DNA from: Moanibacter sp965226025
GTDB taxonomy: Bacteria; Verrucomicrobiota; Verrucomicrobiia; Opitutales; UBA2987
Direction: 5' to 3'
Assembly: GCA_965226025.1 (NCBI GenBank)
Contig: CBDDCD010000001.1
Coordinates: forward strand, 1,550,001 to 1,614,000
Length of the DNA: 64,000 nucleotides
Every line of letters begins with the position of its first letter. Positions within the stretch are counted from its first letter, which is position 1. Both the position numbers and the translations under genes were made by a program. Below the pieces are notes generated by a model that was not told the origin of the DNA, searched no databases, and saw only the letters and a list, made by a program, of their open reading frames with translations. Shown piece by piece: positions 1 to 8,190 of this stretch.

Positions 1-264
1 CCCCGGACTCGCTGGATATCCCAGGGCCGGTCCCGGCGGAGTCGTACGAAACGCCGGGAAATCCAGAAGGATCAATCGAGGTTGAGCTCTATCGAATGTA
101 GAATGGGAGGAAGACAGGATTCGAGACAAGGTTACCAGGGTGTTCCAAGATTCGTTCCTAATTCGAACATAAAACATTCCTACCATTTACCAGCTTAGAT
201 CTCAGCGGAGCAAACCTTGTCTTGATCCCGCTCAGTTGGATTTCAGGTCATGCGAATTTGGCCA
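1..264. other. Intergenic, no gene seen
   Basis: I see no coding frame with a recognisable product. Near 205-240 there is a degenerate member of the CCCGCTCAG repeat family (GGAGCAAACC, then GATCCCGCTCAG), related to the cleaner copies near 30.6 and 45.5 kb. Confidence 0.4.
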
Positions 265-900
265 TCACCCCGCCAACCAAGATTCCAACTCCACATTAAG
301 TTCCTCAACGCTACACTTGGCAACATCGAACTCGATCCCATGCCATCCCGCTCGCCGGGCTCCCTCGATATTTTCCGATTTGTCATCGATGAGACACAGT
401 GATTCGCAACTCTGAGCTGTTTCCCGCATCACATACTCATACATGGCCAGTTCCGGCTTGATCAGCTTGAACTCGGCAGAAAGGAACAAAAAGTCGAACT
501 CCCTCGCCCAGGTAGCACCTCGCCGAAGGACGTCCGCTTGATCAATCGGCATGTTGGAAAGAATACCTACTGGGCATCCCGATCGTTTTAAATCCGATGC
601 CAAATCGAGAACGTGCTCATCGATTCGTGCCCAGCTCGCCACATCGAGCTCAACCAACTCTCGCAGACAATTGAGATCTCTGCTCGTGCCAAGACTTTCG
701 AAAAATCCCCTCCAATAATCGACACCGTCCAAAACCCCACGATCATATTCGGGTCTACTACCAAAATAGGCTTCCGTGAACTCCTGTGGCAAGACCCCCG
801 ACAACTCGACCATGCGCTCCACCAATCCCCTGTCCTGTCCCGCATTGATCACGTTCCCATAGTCGAAGAAAACGCACCTCAAATTTGAATGTCTGCCCAT
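265..900 (-). CDS. HAD-like hydrolase (YihX-type phosphatase)
   Basis: Haloacid dehalogenase superfamily phosphatase, about 211 residues, a normal length for the YihX/subclass IA group. Motif I is FFDYGNV near residue 12 (nucleophile Asp; the usual second Asp is Gly, as in YihX-like enzymes). Motif II is GILSNM, motif III the lysine in LIKPE, motif IV the double Asp of LIDDKSEN near residue 165. The cap region 20-90 is helical. The ATG at 900 is preferred to an in-frame TTG six bases upstream. The substrate cannot be read from sequence; family members hydrolyse small phosphorylated metabolites in the cytoplasm. Stand-alone gene, 105 bp downstream of the FMN reductase in the same direction. 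Confidence 0.88.
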   Translation of the reverse strand: MGRHSNLRCVFFDYGNVINAGQDRGLVERMVELSGVLPQEFTEAYFGSRPEYDRGVLDGVDYWRGFFESLGTSRDLNCLRELVELDVASWARIDEHVLDLASDLKRSGCPVGILSNMPIDQADVLRRGATWAREFDFLFLSAEFKLIKPELAMYEYVMRETAQSCESLCLIDDKSENIEGARRAGWHGIEFDVAKCSVEELNVELESWLAG

Positions 901-987
901 TGCCAAACAAGGAAGATGTCGGGGATTGTATTCGCGGGAAAGAATCGACTGCGCCGAGATAGGAGGAAGTTTTCGCGGATCTGGAAA

Positions 988-1010
988 GCTAATTCCGACA
1001 GATTCCTAGC
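988..1010 (-). repeat. CTAGGAATCTGTCGG repeat at a stop codon
   Basis: On the minus strand this reads GCTAGGAATCTGTCGG followed by AATTAGC. Its TAG is the in-frame stop codon of the FMN reductase gene. Related copies lie at 3181-3201, 6351-6368, 41661-41677 and 47821-47836. Confidence 0.7.
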
Positions 1011-1605
1011 CACACCCCTGCCTTACCATATCTTCCAACGCGATCCGCGGACAGATGTGACCGCGAATATAATCGATCAGATTGGTTGCCACGCCACGAA
1101 TGCGCTTCTCGGTCGATTCATCGGTGCAGTTTCCGTCATCGTCGAACACGTTATGCACACCCGCCACCGACACCGGACCCGGCAACACGATGGCGCCGAC
1201 ATGGGAGCACACACCCCGCAGTTGCTCCAGGGACTTGATCGCTCCAATGGCGCCCGCCGCCACACCCAACAGCGCAACTGGTTTCCCAGAAATAACGGAG
1301 GGGAATCCCAGGTTCTCAATCGCCAGCTTGGTCACGCTACTGAAGCTTCCGTGATACTCAGGAGTTGCAAAGATAACACCGGTGGCACGAGAGACTTTTT
1401 CAACAAATTCGTCGACTTCGGGGGACCCATTCCCCAATCCCGGCAACGGCAAATTCATTGCCGCCAGGTCGATCACATCTAAACCGATCTCCTGCTTCCT
1501 GATCTCATCCGCCACTATGGCCACCGCCTTGGCCGTTGCATTACCGGGTCTCACACTGCCCGGGATAATTACAATCCGTATTCCATTGTCATTCTCTTGG
1601 TTCAT
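1006..1605 (-). CDS. NADPH-dependent FMN reductase family protein
   Basis: Flavodoxin-like quinone/FMN reductase, 199 residues, typical for the family. The N-terminal phosphate-binding loop is GSVRPGN near residue 16 (family pattern GSxRxxS/N), and the second flavin-contact motif is TPEYHGSF near residue 80. Members use NADPH to reduce bound FMN and pass electrons to quinones, azo dyes, chromate or similar; which of these applies is not visible. The start is an ATG at 1605. The stop codon TAG is contributed by a repeat (988-1010), so the last residues may be altered relative to relatives. The upstream leader holds a GTTAGGC-containing motif also seen upstream of the methyltransferase at 60.5 kb. 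Confidence 0.9.
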   Translation of the reverse strand: MNQENDNGIRIVIIPGSVRPGNATAKAVAIVADEIRKQEIGLDVIDLAAMNLPLPGLGNGSPEVDEFVEKVSRATGVIFATPEYHGSFSSVTKLAIENLGFPSVISGKPVALLGVAAGAIGAIKSLEQLRGVCSHVGAIVLPGPVSVAGVHNVFDDDGNCTDESTEKRIRGVATNLIDYIRGHICPRIALEDMVRQGCG

Positions 1606-1677
1606 TTCAGACCCCTTCCTCCGTTTCGATTTGCAGCTCGCTCTGTGGGTTCTTCTTCTTCTTTCCCATGTCTATTA

Positions 1678-1711
1678 CGCCTAACGAACCATCTTCAAAT
1701 TGCGGGACCCG
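1678..1711 (-). repeat. GTTAGGC motif, copy 1
   Basis: On the minus strand: GTCCCGCAAT, three extra bases, then GAAGATGGTTCGTTAGGCG. A second copy at 60597-60627 has GTCCAGCAAT then AAGTTGATTCGTTAGGCG. Both lie 45-75 bp upstream of a minus-strand start codon. The GTTAGGC fits the GTTRRRY end of integron attC sites, but I find no matching RYYYAAC partner. Confidence 0.4.
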
Positions 1712-1725
1712 ACGCACGATAGTCT

Positions 1726-1774
1726 GTAGCGGAATCCGACTGCGGTGAGCGAGTCGAATCCGGCAGGATTTCGA
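1726..1774 (+). repeat. Expanded GTAG-headed REP variant
   Basis: Begins GTAGCGGAATCCG and ends GGATTTCG like the REP copies at 50843 and 51774, but the loop is replaced by about 25 bases containing GACT...AGTC. Confidence 0.4.
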
Positions 1775-1775
1775 A

Positions 1776-1961
1776 CTATTTTTGAATGAGTTCGACTATT
1801 GCTGAAGGTTTCTGGTTACCAAGCATGCACTCTTCGATCATCGCGATCTCATCCTGCCTGTACTCGACATACTCCTCCAAGGTGATCGACTCGGAGATCA
1901 AAATCTCCGGATCGGAGAAAGTGAGTTCCGAGGCATCACTCCCCGTCAGTGCGGTTTTGGC
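1776..1961 (-). pseudogene. Open frame without a start codon, unknown
   Basis: Minus frame open for 61 codons between an in-frame TAG at 1962-1964 and a TAG at 1776-1778. The reading is acidic and looks protein-like (ITLEEYVEYRQDE, then PSAIVELIQK), but the only ATGs are deep inside. It may be the tail of a lost gene. No family recognised. Confidence 0.25.
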
Positions 1962-2058
1962 CTACTCGATCTCCTGAACCCTCGGGATTCTCACCGCTTT
2001 CCACGCGAAACTCCCAGAGTCCCCGCTTGGTGAAGCCGACCCTTCAGTGTCCCTGAGA

Positions 2059-2116
2059 AGACGGCAATGTGACAAATAAATCGACGGCCGTCAATTTATT
2101 TGTCACATTGCCGTCT
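2059..2116. repeat. 58-bp near-perfect palindrome, core GACGGCCGTC
   Basis: Arms of 29 bases pair at 28 positions (one C/A mismatch next to the core). The centre is GACGGCCGTC; the arms begin AGACGGCAATGTGAC and end with its complement. Lies 200 bp upstream of the antitoxin gene. Confidence 0.9.
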
Positions 2117-2210
2117 ACCCAAATTGGAACCGGCCGATTCGAACTCCATTGTCCATGCGGAATGCGGGCGATACAACGGCGCTGCTATCCGAAAATATCG
2201 TTGACCGAAC

Positions 2211-2248
2211 GGCACATCCGAACTGACGGCCGTCAGTTCGGATGTGCC
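2211..2248. repeat. 38-bp perfect palindrome, same core
   Basis: GGCACATCCGAACT, then TGACGGCCGTCA, then the exact complement of the first arm. The core matches the palindrome at 2059-2116 but the arms are unrelated. Its right edge is 64 bp before the Phd start, so a role as operator is possible but the length is far above that of usual toxin-antitoxin operators. Confidence 0.9.
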
Positions 2249-2312
2249 ATTCTCTTCATAAATATAACCAATAAATTTGACTAGATCTATTTTATAGATC
2301 AGTTTAGGCCTA

Positions 2313-2546
2313 ATGAAAACGATGGCCATATCAGAATTTAAAGCGAAATGCATTGCCGCGCTGAAGGAGGTGAAAGCAACCGACCAACCGTTGGTCGTGA
2401 CGCGACATAAGAAACCGATCGCCAAGATTGTTCCTTACAATGAATCGCCTCAGACGCGAAGACTGGGCACCCAGCAAGGCAGCATCGTGTGTCATGAAGA
2501 CATTGTAAGGACGGACTTTTCCGAGGATTGGGAAATGCTTCGATGA
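2313..2546 (+). CDS. Phd/YefM-type antitoxin
   Basis: 77 residues. The N-terminal half matches the Phd/YefM fold: AISEFKAKCIAAL at residues 5-17, then PLVVTRHKKPIAKIVP at 30-45, the usual DNA-binding segment. The C-terminal 30 residues, which in the family fold only on binding the toxin, are polar. It would neutralise the PIN ribonuclease encoded directly downstream and autorepress the operon. Its TGA overlaps the toxin ATG by four bases (ATGA). No strong ribosome site is visible; a second ATG at 2322 is possible. One of the few plus-strand genes here. Confidence 0.88.
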   Translation: MKTMAISEFKAKCIAALKEVKATDQPLVVTRHKKPIAKIVPYNESPQTRRLGTQQGSIVCHEDIVRTDFSEDWEMLR

Positions 2547-2944
2547 GAATTCTCCTGGACACCCACGTCCTCATCTGGACTCAGGAAGCACCCGACAATC
2601 TAGGGAGAAAGACTGAGGAATCTCTCTTGAGTAGAGAGAACGAACTCTATCTTTCCGCAATCAATGCAGCAGAAATTGTATGCCTGGCCTACCTGGAAAA
2701 AATCACTCTCCTCAAGCAGCTCGACCCCTGGCTAGAGGAAGCCTATCATTCTCTGGGTGCTGCTTCCCTTCAAGTCGACGACAGTATTGCCATTTCGGCG
2801 TGGCGACTGCCCGACCCTTTCCATCGCGATCCGGCCGATCGACTGTTGGTTGCCACGGCGCGAGCACGGGAACTCTGCCTGATTACAGCGGATACTCGCA
2901 TTCTCGAGTACCCGCATGTCCTTTCCCTGGACGCGAGATCGTAG
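2543..2944 (+). CDS. VapC-like PIN-domain toxin
   Basis: 133 residues. PIN-domain acidic residues are visible: LLDTHVLIW near residue 4 (metal-binding Asp), AAEIVCL near residue 45 (Glu), DPADRLLVATA near 98 (Asp) and ITADTRI near 115. PIN toxins of this DTHVLIW group are Mg2+-dependent ribonucleases that cut specific RNAs. The ATG at 2543 overlaps the antitoxin stop, and five upstream codons open in the same frame are not needed. The length is normal and all catalytic acids are present, so it is probably functional. Confidence 0.9.
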   Translation: MRILLDTHVLIWTQEAPDNLGRKTEESLLSRENELYLSAINAAEIVCLAYLEKITLLKQLDPWLEEAYHSLGAASLQVDDSIAISAWRLPDPFHRDPADRLLVATARARELCLITADTRILEYPHVLSLDARS

Positions 2945-3070
2945 AATTCAACCGGAGTCGTCCCCCTCAGCAGCGAGACAGTGGCGAGCCGAGGGGTTCA
3001 GAGTTCAGGGCCTGTCCTGGTTGGACGTTGGTTGCTCGATAGACCCGGGTGGATGCAGGAGCCGAAGCGC

Positions 3071-3091
3071 GTAGGACCGCGCTCGCGCGGG
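3071..3091 (+). repeat. GTAGGA-headed REP
   Basis: GTAGGACCGCGCTCGCGCGG: GTAG head, GA, then a hairpin CCGCGC-TC-GCGCGG. It lies 106 bp from the 3' end of the RAYT gene. Relatives occur at 14760-14779 and (reversed) 14813-14833. Confidence 0.75.
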
Positions 3092-3180
3092 ATGAACCGG
3101 GTTTGAAAATCGGTCCCTTTCTTCCAATCTGCGGTTCATTCATGATTCTATGAGCTGGCTTCTCCTCAAAATCCGATACC

Positions 3181-3201
3181 GAATCTCGACAGATTCCTAG
3201 C
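3181..3201 (-). repeat. CTAGGAATCTGTCG repeat at RAYT stop
   Basis: Minus strand GCTAGGAATCTGTCGAGATTC forms the hairpin GAATCT-GTCG-AGATTC. The TAG in its head is the stop codon of the adjacent RAYT gene. Confidence 0.75.
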
Positions 3202-4204
3202 TGAAAACCTCACTTCGCAGGTCCCTTATCACCTTCAGTCCTACCCAGTCGCTGCCTTTCATCGTCCTAGCCCCGCTTCGTCGCCGTCGCCCGAACTGGT
3301 CTCGATATTGCAAGAAAATGCCTTCCACGTATTCCTTGGACCCGAGCACCGCTCCGTCTGTAAAATAGCGTACCCGACACCGCAACGCCACCGCCACCGA
3401 CAGTTTGCCTCCCTCTTCCATCACTTTGATCCATGCTTCCGTCCGTATCCTCCCCCGAAGCGATTCCTGAGGCGCGTCCAACGACCCTTTGCCGTAGAGC
3501 AACTGCCGATACTCCCGCGACGCCTCCCGCCACCTAAGTACTCGCCCATAGGAGCCGCTGATTGCTTCGGTGATTCCTTCCCGCGCTTCAATATTGCCTC
3601 CCACCGCCTCTCCATAGCCGCTCCACCGGTAGTCTTTGGGATCCTCCACAATCCCCGCTCTAACCGGATTCAGATCAATATAGGCCGCCGTAACCCGCAT
3701 GGCCGCTTCCCGCCCTTCCACGATCGTGCTCTTGAACCGCTCCGCCCATAGAGTCCCATACCGATCGTGGGTCTGGTTATACCAGATCGTGTAGCGCTGC
3801 TTCAAAGTCTTCATGAACTCCGACACATCATGCATCCGAGCCAGGAGACGTCTCCGCCACATCTTCGCCTCTTCGCCCCCTCTCTTCAGTGCCGCTTCCA
3901 GATACTTCACCGTCATCGGCTGATAGGGACTCGGCTCCGGATAGAGCACCTCGTAACGGCGCAGAAGCTCCCGGTCCGTCATGACCACATCCTCCCTGTC
4001 CGGCACCCTGATCAGAAAGAGAAAATGATTGCTCATAAGACAATAGGTCAGAACCTCCACTCCGGAAAAATCCGCCACCCTCCACAGCTGCCTCCTCAGT
4101 CGCTCCTTAGCAACCGCATCAAACAGAAAGGCCCCGGCTACGCTACGGCTGATACAGTGATAAACCGCGCTCGCCCCCGTAATTCTCAGACGTCTAATAC
4201 GCAT
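3197..4204 (-). CDS. RAYT (Y1) transposase with mutated HUH motif
   Basis: REP-associated tyrosine transposase, 335 residues, clearly homologous end to end to the copy at 17258-18265. Y1 transposases nick single-stranded palindromic DNA with an HUH metal site and a tyrosine. The N-terminal YHCISRSVAGAFLF and the segment TLKQRYTIWYN near residue 140, where family members place their catalytic Tyr, are present. The motif near residue 58 reads SNHFLFLIRV where the paralogue has SNHFHVLIRV, so the second His of HUH is Leu (CTC for CAC). This copy is therefore probably inactive. It starts at ATG 4204; the leader carries a tandem 11-bp repeat GATGTAGAAAG and a hairpin at 4249-4268. Confidence 0.92.
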   Translation of the reverse strand: MRIRRLRITGASAVYHCISRSVAGAFLFDAVAKERLRRQLWRVADFSGVEVLTYCLMSNHFLFLIRVPDREDVVMTDRELLRRYEVLYPEPSPYQPMTVKYLEAALKRGGEEAKMWRRRLLARMHDVSEFMKTLKQRYTIWYNQTHDRYGTLWAERFKSTIVEGREAAMRVTAAYIDLNPVRAGIVEDPKDYRWSGYGEAVGGNIEAREGITEAISGSYGRVLRWREASREYRQLLYGKGSLDAPQESLRGRIRTEAWIKVMEEGGKLSVAVALRCRVRYFTDGAVLGSKEYVEGIFLQYRDQFGRRRRSGARTMKGSDWVGLKVIRDLRSEVFS

Positions 4205-4248
4205 ACTGGCTCTCTTCTACGCTTTCTACATCACTTTCTACATCAAAC

Positions 4249-4268
4249 GGTCAATTTTCTTCCTGACC
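4249..4268. repeat. Hairpin at RAYT/uvrA boundary
   Basis: GGTCA at 4249-4253 pairs with TGACC at 4264-4268. It sits between the RAYT start and the truncated uvrA, close to the probable edge of the RAYT element. Confidence 0.4.
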
Positions 4269-4288
4269 CTATTTATTTTCTCCCGGAT

Positions 4289-6267
4289 CTGCTGGTGCCC
4301 GACCCCAAGCGCAGCATTCGCGGTGGCTGCTTTATCCGCGAGGCCTTCACTTACGGACCCGACAAGTGGATCGGCCACCTGGTCTACACCGTGTCGAAGA
4401 TACTGAAATTCGACCTCGATACTCCGTGGCAGGACCTGCCGCAGAAGGCGCGCGATGCGATCCTCTTCGGCCTGGGCGACACCCCGATAAAGCTGCAGAT
4501 GCCGCCCGATGCCAAGGGGCACAACGAACATTGGCTGAAGCGCCAGCCGCTGTGGCGCGGCATCTGCAACAACATCGAGGGCCACTACCGCTGGTACCGT
4601 CAGAGGGATGTGGCCAACTCAGGGACGAAGCGCTGGCTCAACAGCGTCATGGTCGACACAACCTGCCAGGACTGCAGCGGCTCCGCTCTACGCGATTGCT
4701 GTTCACGGTTTCCGGTAGGACCATCGAGGAATTCGGCAACATGCACTTCGACGAATTGCGGGAGTTCCTAGATACGCTGAAACCTGCAGGTAAGGAGGCC
4801 GACGCCGGGCGCCAGGTGCTCACCGAAATCCGCAAGCGCCTCGACCTCCTACTCGGTATCGGTCTCGATTGCCTGACCTTCAATCGCGCCTCGGGCACCC
4901 TGTCGGGCGGCGAATCGCAGCGCATCCGCCTCTCAACTCAGATCGGCTCAGGATTGATGGGTATGCTCTACGTCCTGGACGAGCCCTCGATCGGACTGCA
5001 CGCAAAGGATAACGCCAAAATGATCGCTACCCTGAAATCCCTGTGCGATCTCGGCAACACCGTCGTCGTCGTCGAGCACGACGAGGCCACCATTCGTGCC
5101 GCCGACCACGTCATCGAGATGTGCGGCGGTCCCGGTCCCGGTGTGCACGGTGGTGAAGTCGTCGCTCAGGGAACCCTTGAGGACATCCTGGCCTGCGGCG
5201 ACTCCCCAACGGGGCTCTATCTGTCCGGCCAACTGAACGTTGCCACACGCCCCCAGCGGAAACACGGCAATGGCAAGGCCCTTGTTGTGCGCGGCGCACG
5301 CCACAACAACCTGCGAGACCTGACGGTAAAGTTTCCCCTCGGGAACTTCATCTGCGTCACCGGCGCCTCTGGCTCCGGCAAGTCCACCCTCGTGAACGAG
5401 ATCCTCTACAAGCGGCTGCGGAAAGAGCTCGTCGACACGCGCACCCTGGCCGGCGACCACGACGACCTCGACGGCGTCGACCACGTCACCAAGGTTATCA
5501 GTATCGACCAGTCTCCCATCGGGCGAAACAGCCGCTCGAACCCGGCCACCTACATCGGCTTCTGTGACAGAATCCGCGCCCTATTCGCAGCCACGGACGA
5601 AGCCAAAGCCCGTAGCTACAAACCGGGGAGGTTCAGCTTCAACGTAAAGGGGGACGCTGCGAGGAGTGCCAGGGAGAGGGCACCATCCGCACCAAGCTCT
5701 ACTTCATGCCCGACGGTCGAGGTTCTGTGTGCCTCCTGCAAGGGCAAGCGCTACAACACCGACACCCTCGCCATCGCCTGGAACGGTCGCACCATCGCGG
5801 AGATTATCGACATGTCGGTCGAAGAGGGGGCCGCATTTTTCTCCGGGGAGCGCGCGATCGGGCCGAAGGTCGCCATCCTCGACGACCTCGGACTCGGCTA
5901 CCTCACCCTCGGCCAGTCAGCGACGACGCTCTCCGGAGGTGAGGCCCAGCGCATTAAGCTGGCCACGCTGCTGAGCAAACTGCAGCGCCGAGGCCACGTC
6001 GTCTACATCCTCGACGAACCGACCACGGGCCTCCATCTCGCCGATACTCAGAAACTCCTCGACTGCTTGCACCGTCTGGTCGATGCCGGCCATACCGTCA
6101 TCGTCATCGAGCACTATCTCGACGTTATTAAGACCGCCGACCATATCATCGATCTCGGTCCGGAAGGAGGCCGCGGAGGAGGTGAGGTCCTGGTTACTGG
6201 CACCCCGGCAGACGTCGCCCGGTGCCGCGAAAGCCATACCGGACGGTTCCTTAAAGAGCACATGTAA
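4289..6267 (+). pseudogene. uvrA-like remnant, 5' truncated and frameshifted
   Basis: C-terminal two thirds of an UvrA-family ABC ATPase (nucleotide-excision-repair damage sensor or UvrA2-like relative). Seen in order: IRGGCF segment near 4315, zinc-finger pair CQDC, ABC signature LSGGESQRI near 4900, Walker B YVLDEPSIGLH, second Walker A GASGSGKST near 5370, second zinc-finger pair CASCKG, second signature LSGGEAQRI near 5930, Walker B YILDEPTTGLH. Damage: the N-terminal third (first Walker A) is missing; a shift occurs near 4690; a -1 near 5652 and a +1 near 5716 scramble about 21 codons and destroy the first half of the second zinc finger. It is visibly more GC-rich than its neighbours, which suggests separate origin. 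The RAYT element abuts the truncated end. Confidence 0.92.
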
Positions 6268-6312
6268 TTCTGCCCAGCGGCGAAACCGCAGAGGCCGCTC
6301 CTGAGCGATTCG

Positions 6313-6327
6313 TCCCGCTGAGCGGGA
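6313..6327. repeat. CCCGCT-AGCGGG palindrome
   Basis: TCCCGCTGAGCGGGA, one of five exact copies of this 15-bp palindrome (others at 45560, 47589, 48356, 51716) plus a one-mismatch copy at 30629. Confidence 0.75.
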
Positions 6328-6369
6328 TAGTCGAATTCCTATTGAAGGGCGAAGTCCGACAGATTCCCC

Positions 6370-6579
6370 TCAGCTCGCCACCTTCAACAGCTGTTCCATT
6401 CTCGGTTCAGCCTGTTGTTCCAATTCGAGGACTTCCCCAAGAAGCCTGATTTTCTCGTCCTCCCCCAACTCCTTTTCTTTGATCTGCGCAAGGTGCTCAG
6501 ACATCCGCCCATACAAACCGGCCAAATGAAGACTCCCCGCAGCAAGCTGCGGGGTATCCGACTTTAGCATTCCTCGCAC
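6370..6579 (-). CDS. Small helical protein, unknown
   Basis: 69 residues, charged and predicted helical from residue 20 on (QIKEKELGEDEKIRLLGEVL), with heptad-like leucines. Not recognised. It follows the IS200-type transposase remnant by 4 bp in the same direction and ends at a TGA followed directly by the GGAATCTGTCGGAC repeat, so it may belong to the mobile element rather than the host. Confidence 0.5.
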   Translation of the reverse strand: MRGMLKSDTPQLAAGSLHLAGLYGRMSEHLAQIKEKELGEDEKIRLLGEVLELEQQAEPRMEQLLKVAS

Positions 6580-6583
6580 TTTC

Positions 6584-6900
6584 TCACCATAGCATCAACT
6601 GCCGTAGTTCTGCCTTCGGTTTTCCTTGTTCGCGCACATATGCTTCCACCGTCGCCCAATCTCCTCTCTCTCCCACTGTCCCCACGTAGTAGCCGTCCGA
6701 CCAGTATTCTCCTCCCCACTGCTCCTTTCCTACCCACGGCTCCCTCCGAAAGACCTCTCGCGCCGTTAGGCTCTTATATATCTGCACTATCCTCCCAGGC
6801 GCCAACTCCGGATGCGCTCCACACAATAGGTGGGCGTGATCCTTATCGCATCCCAACCCCTCCATCTCGATCTCATAGCGGCACTCGTTTCTTGCCCATC
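6584..6900 (-). pseudogene. IS200/IS605-type TnpA remnant
   Basis: C-terminal two thirds of a Y1 transposase. DKDHAHLLCGAHPELAPGRI carries the His-x-His pair of the HUH site, then IVQIYKSLTAREVFRR, then EYWSDGYYVGTVGERG with the tyrosine region. Reading continues upstream to NECRYEIEMEG near 6898 but the first 40-50 residues are absent. The break coincides with the point where the AraC-type gene loses its own C-terminus. IS200-group TnpA cuts single-stranded DNA at subterminal hairpins. Confidence 0.85.
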
Positions 6901-7952
6901 ATCCCTTCCATTCCATTCCACCAATGCCCGTGACTGGTGCCCCTCCCCTGTTTGATGGACTCGATCCAGGATTCGTAGGCGCCGTAACCAATCCTGTACT
7001 TTTCGTACTGATGCTTTTCGGAATTCCGAAAGAAATCCAGACCGAGGCTGATCGCGTCCTTTGTCATTTCTAATAGGTCGTGCTTCATCTCACCCTTCCT
7101 GATTACACTGAATCCGACCCATCCCGCTCCTTCCAGACATTCAGTCCAGGTCGAATAGGTGAGTCTCCTGGTCTCTGAATCGGCCTTACAATCCCAAGGC
7201 ATCAGAAACTGAAATCCATCTTCGTCGTAGCCACTGAACAACTGGTGTTCCATAAAGTTCAAGATCCCAAGGCGCCCTCCGTTCAGATTGTCCTTTAGAT
7301 ATTTCTCAGCCTCCTTTCTCTCTTCGATACTAGCGTCTCTTTGAAACTCGAAATCCCTCGCAAATTCGATCCCAATGTTACTCACGCACTTTCTAAACGC
7401 CTCTTTCTTCCAGACATAGGGACCACTTGGACATAATTCGTCATGGATATTGATCAAGAAGGCGTGGCCGCTCAGTCCGAAGAGCATCGCCGGAGTCAGA
7501 TCCATGTCGAAGAAGTCCGAAGCTCCCTTCAGGCAACCCATCAGGGTCGTGTTGAAGCGAAGTTGCTGCAATCCAGCTATTTCCATGATTGTATACACGT
7601 CCCTCAGCCGACTGATGAACGTCCTGTATTTTTGGTTTATCTGAAAGACTTCCTTCGGCGTAACCCCAAAATAGGTCCGAAAGGAAGTGGTGAAATTCTC
7701 CTGCGAGCTGTATCTGTATTTTAGACACACATCGACGATCCTATGACCATCAAGAATCTCCCTTGCCGCCTCCGTAAGACGTCGCTTCCGCATATATCCA
7801 CTGGGAGAATCGCCGGTCACGTTGAAGAATTTCTGACGGAGTCGGTTAAGGGAATAACCGGAGTATTCCACCAGTTCCTGAGTCCCAATATCCCGAGTCA
7901 GGTTTTTCTCAATGTGGGCAATGACCTTGATGACCAGAAGTCTGTCTTCCAT
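6873..7952 (-). CDS. AraC-type regulator with BtrH-like domain, 3' end altered
   Basis: Residues 5-105 are an AraC/XylS DNA-binding domain placed N-terminally: SGYSLNRLRQKFFNVTGDSP and the conserved FGVTPKEVF at its end. Residues 135-345 match the BtrH N-terminal-type domain often joined to AraC domains: MGCLKGASDFFDMDLTPAMLF, then GLSGHAFLINIHDELCPSGP. Such proteins are probably ligand-responsive regulators; the ligand is unknown. The last residues (GKKRVPL) are read from the inserted IS200 remnant, so the natural C-terminus is lost at about 6900. Starts at ATG 7952. No obvious target operon; neighbours are unrelated single genes. Confidence 0.85.
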   Translation of the reverse strand: MEDRLLVIKVIAHIEKNLTRDIGTQELVEYSGYSLNRLRQKFFNVTGDSPSGYMRKRRLTEAAREILDGHRIVDVCLKYRYSSQENFTTSFRTYFGVTPKEVFQINQKYRTFISRLRDVYTIMEIAGLQQLRFNTTLMGCLKGASDFFDMDLTPAMLFGLSGHAFLINIHDELCPSGPYVWKKEAFRKCVSNIGIEFARDFEFQRDASIEERKEAEKYLKDNLNGGRLGILNFMEHQLFSGYDEDGFQFLMPWDCKADSETRRLTYSTWTECLEGAGWVGFSVIRKGEMKHDLLEMTKDAISLGLDFFRNSEKHQYEKYRIGYGAYESWIESIKQGRGTSHGHWWNGMEGMMGKKRVPL

Positions 7953-8190
7953 GGCTCTCCGAGTAATCTGTAGATCCTAGAATATCAAGAATTACATGGA
8001 AAATTCCTTTGAATTCGCACAGTTGCCTCGACGTTCACAAACTCAACACCCCTTAGTGTAGAAGGAAGGCCGGAGGAGAGGTATGTTTTCTCATACGCAG
8101 GATGTAGCCATATGGCCAGCGCCTCCCCGACACAAGATCGGGGGAGCTTCAAACTCGCTAAACACGTACTCACGGAGATGGATACGCATC
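7953..8190. other. Intergenic, nothing recognised
   Basis: A 62-codon minus frame crosses most of it, but its composition and absent ribosome site do not support a gene. No clear palindrome found. Confidence 0.4.

Noticed and set aside
3767..4288. Plus-strand frame running through the RAYT gene into uvrA
   Set aside because: The part before 4289 is antisense to the RAYT gene; only the later part matches UvrA.
7985..8173. 62-codon minus-strand frame
   Set aside because: Cys/Ser/Leu-rich random-looking translation in an intergenic gap.
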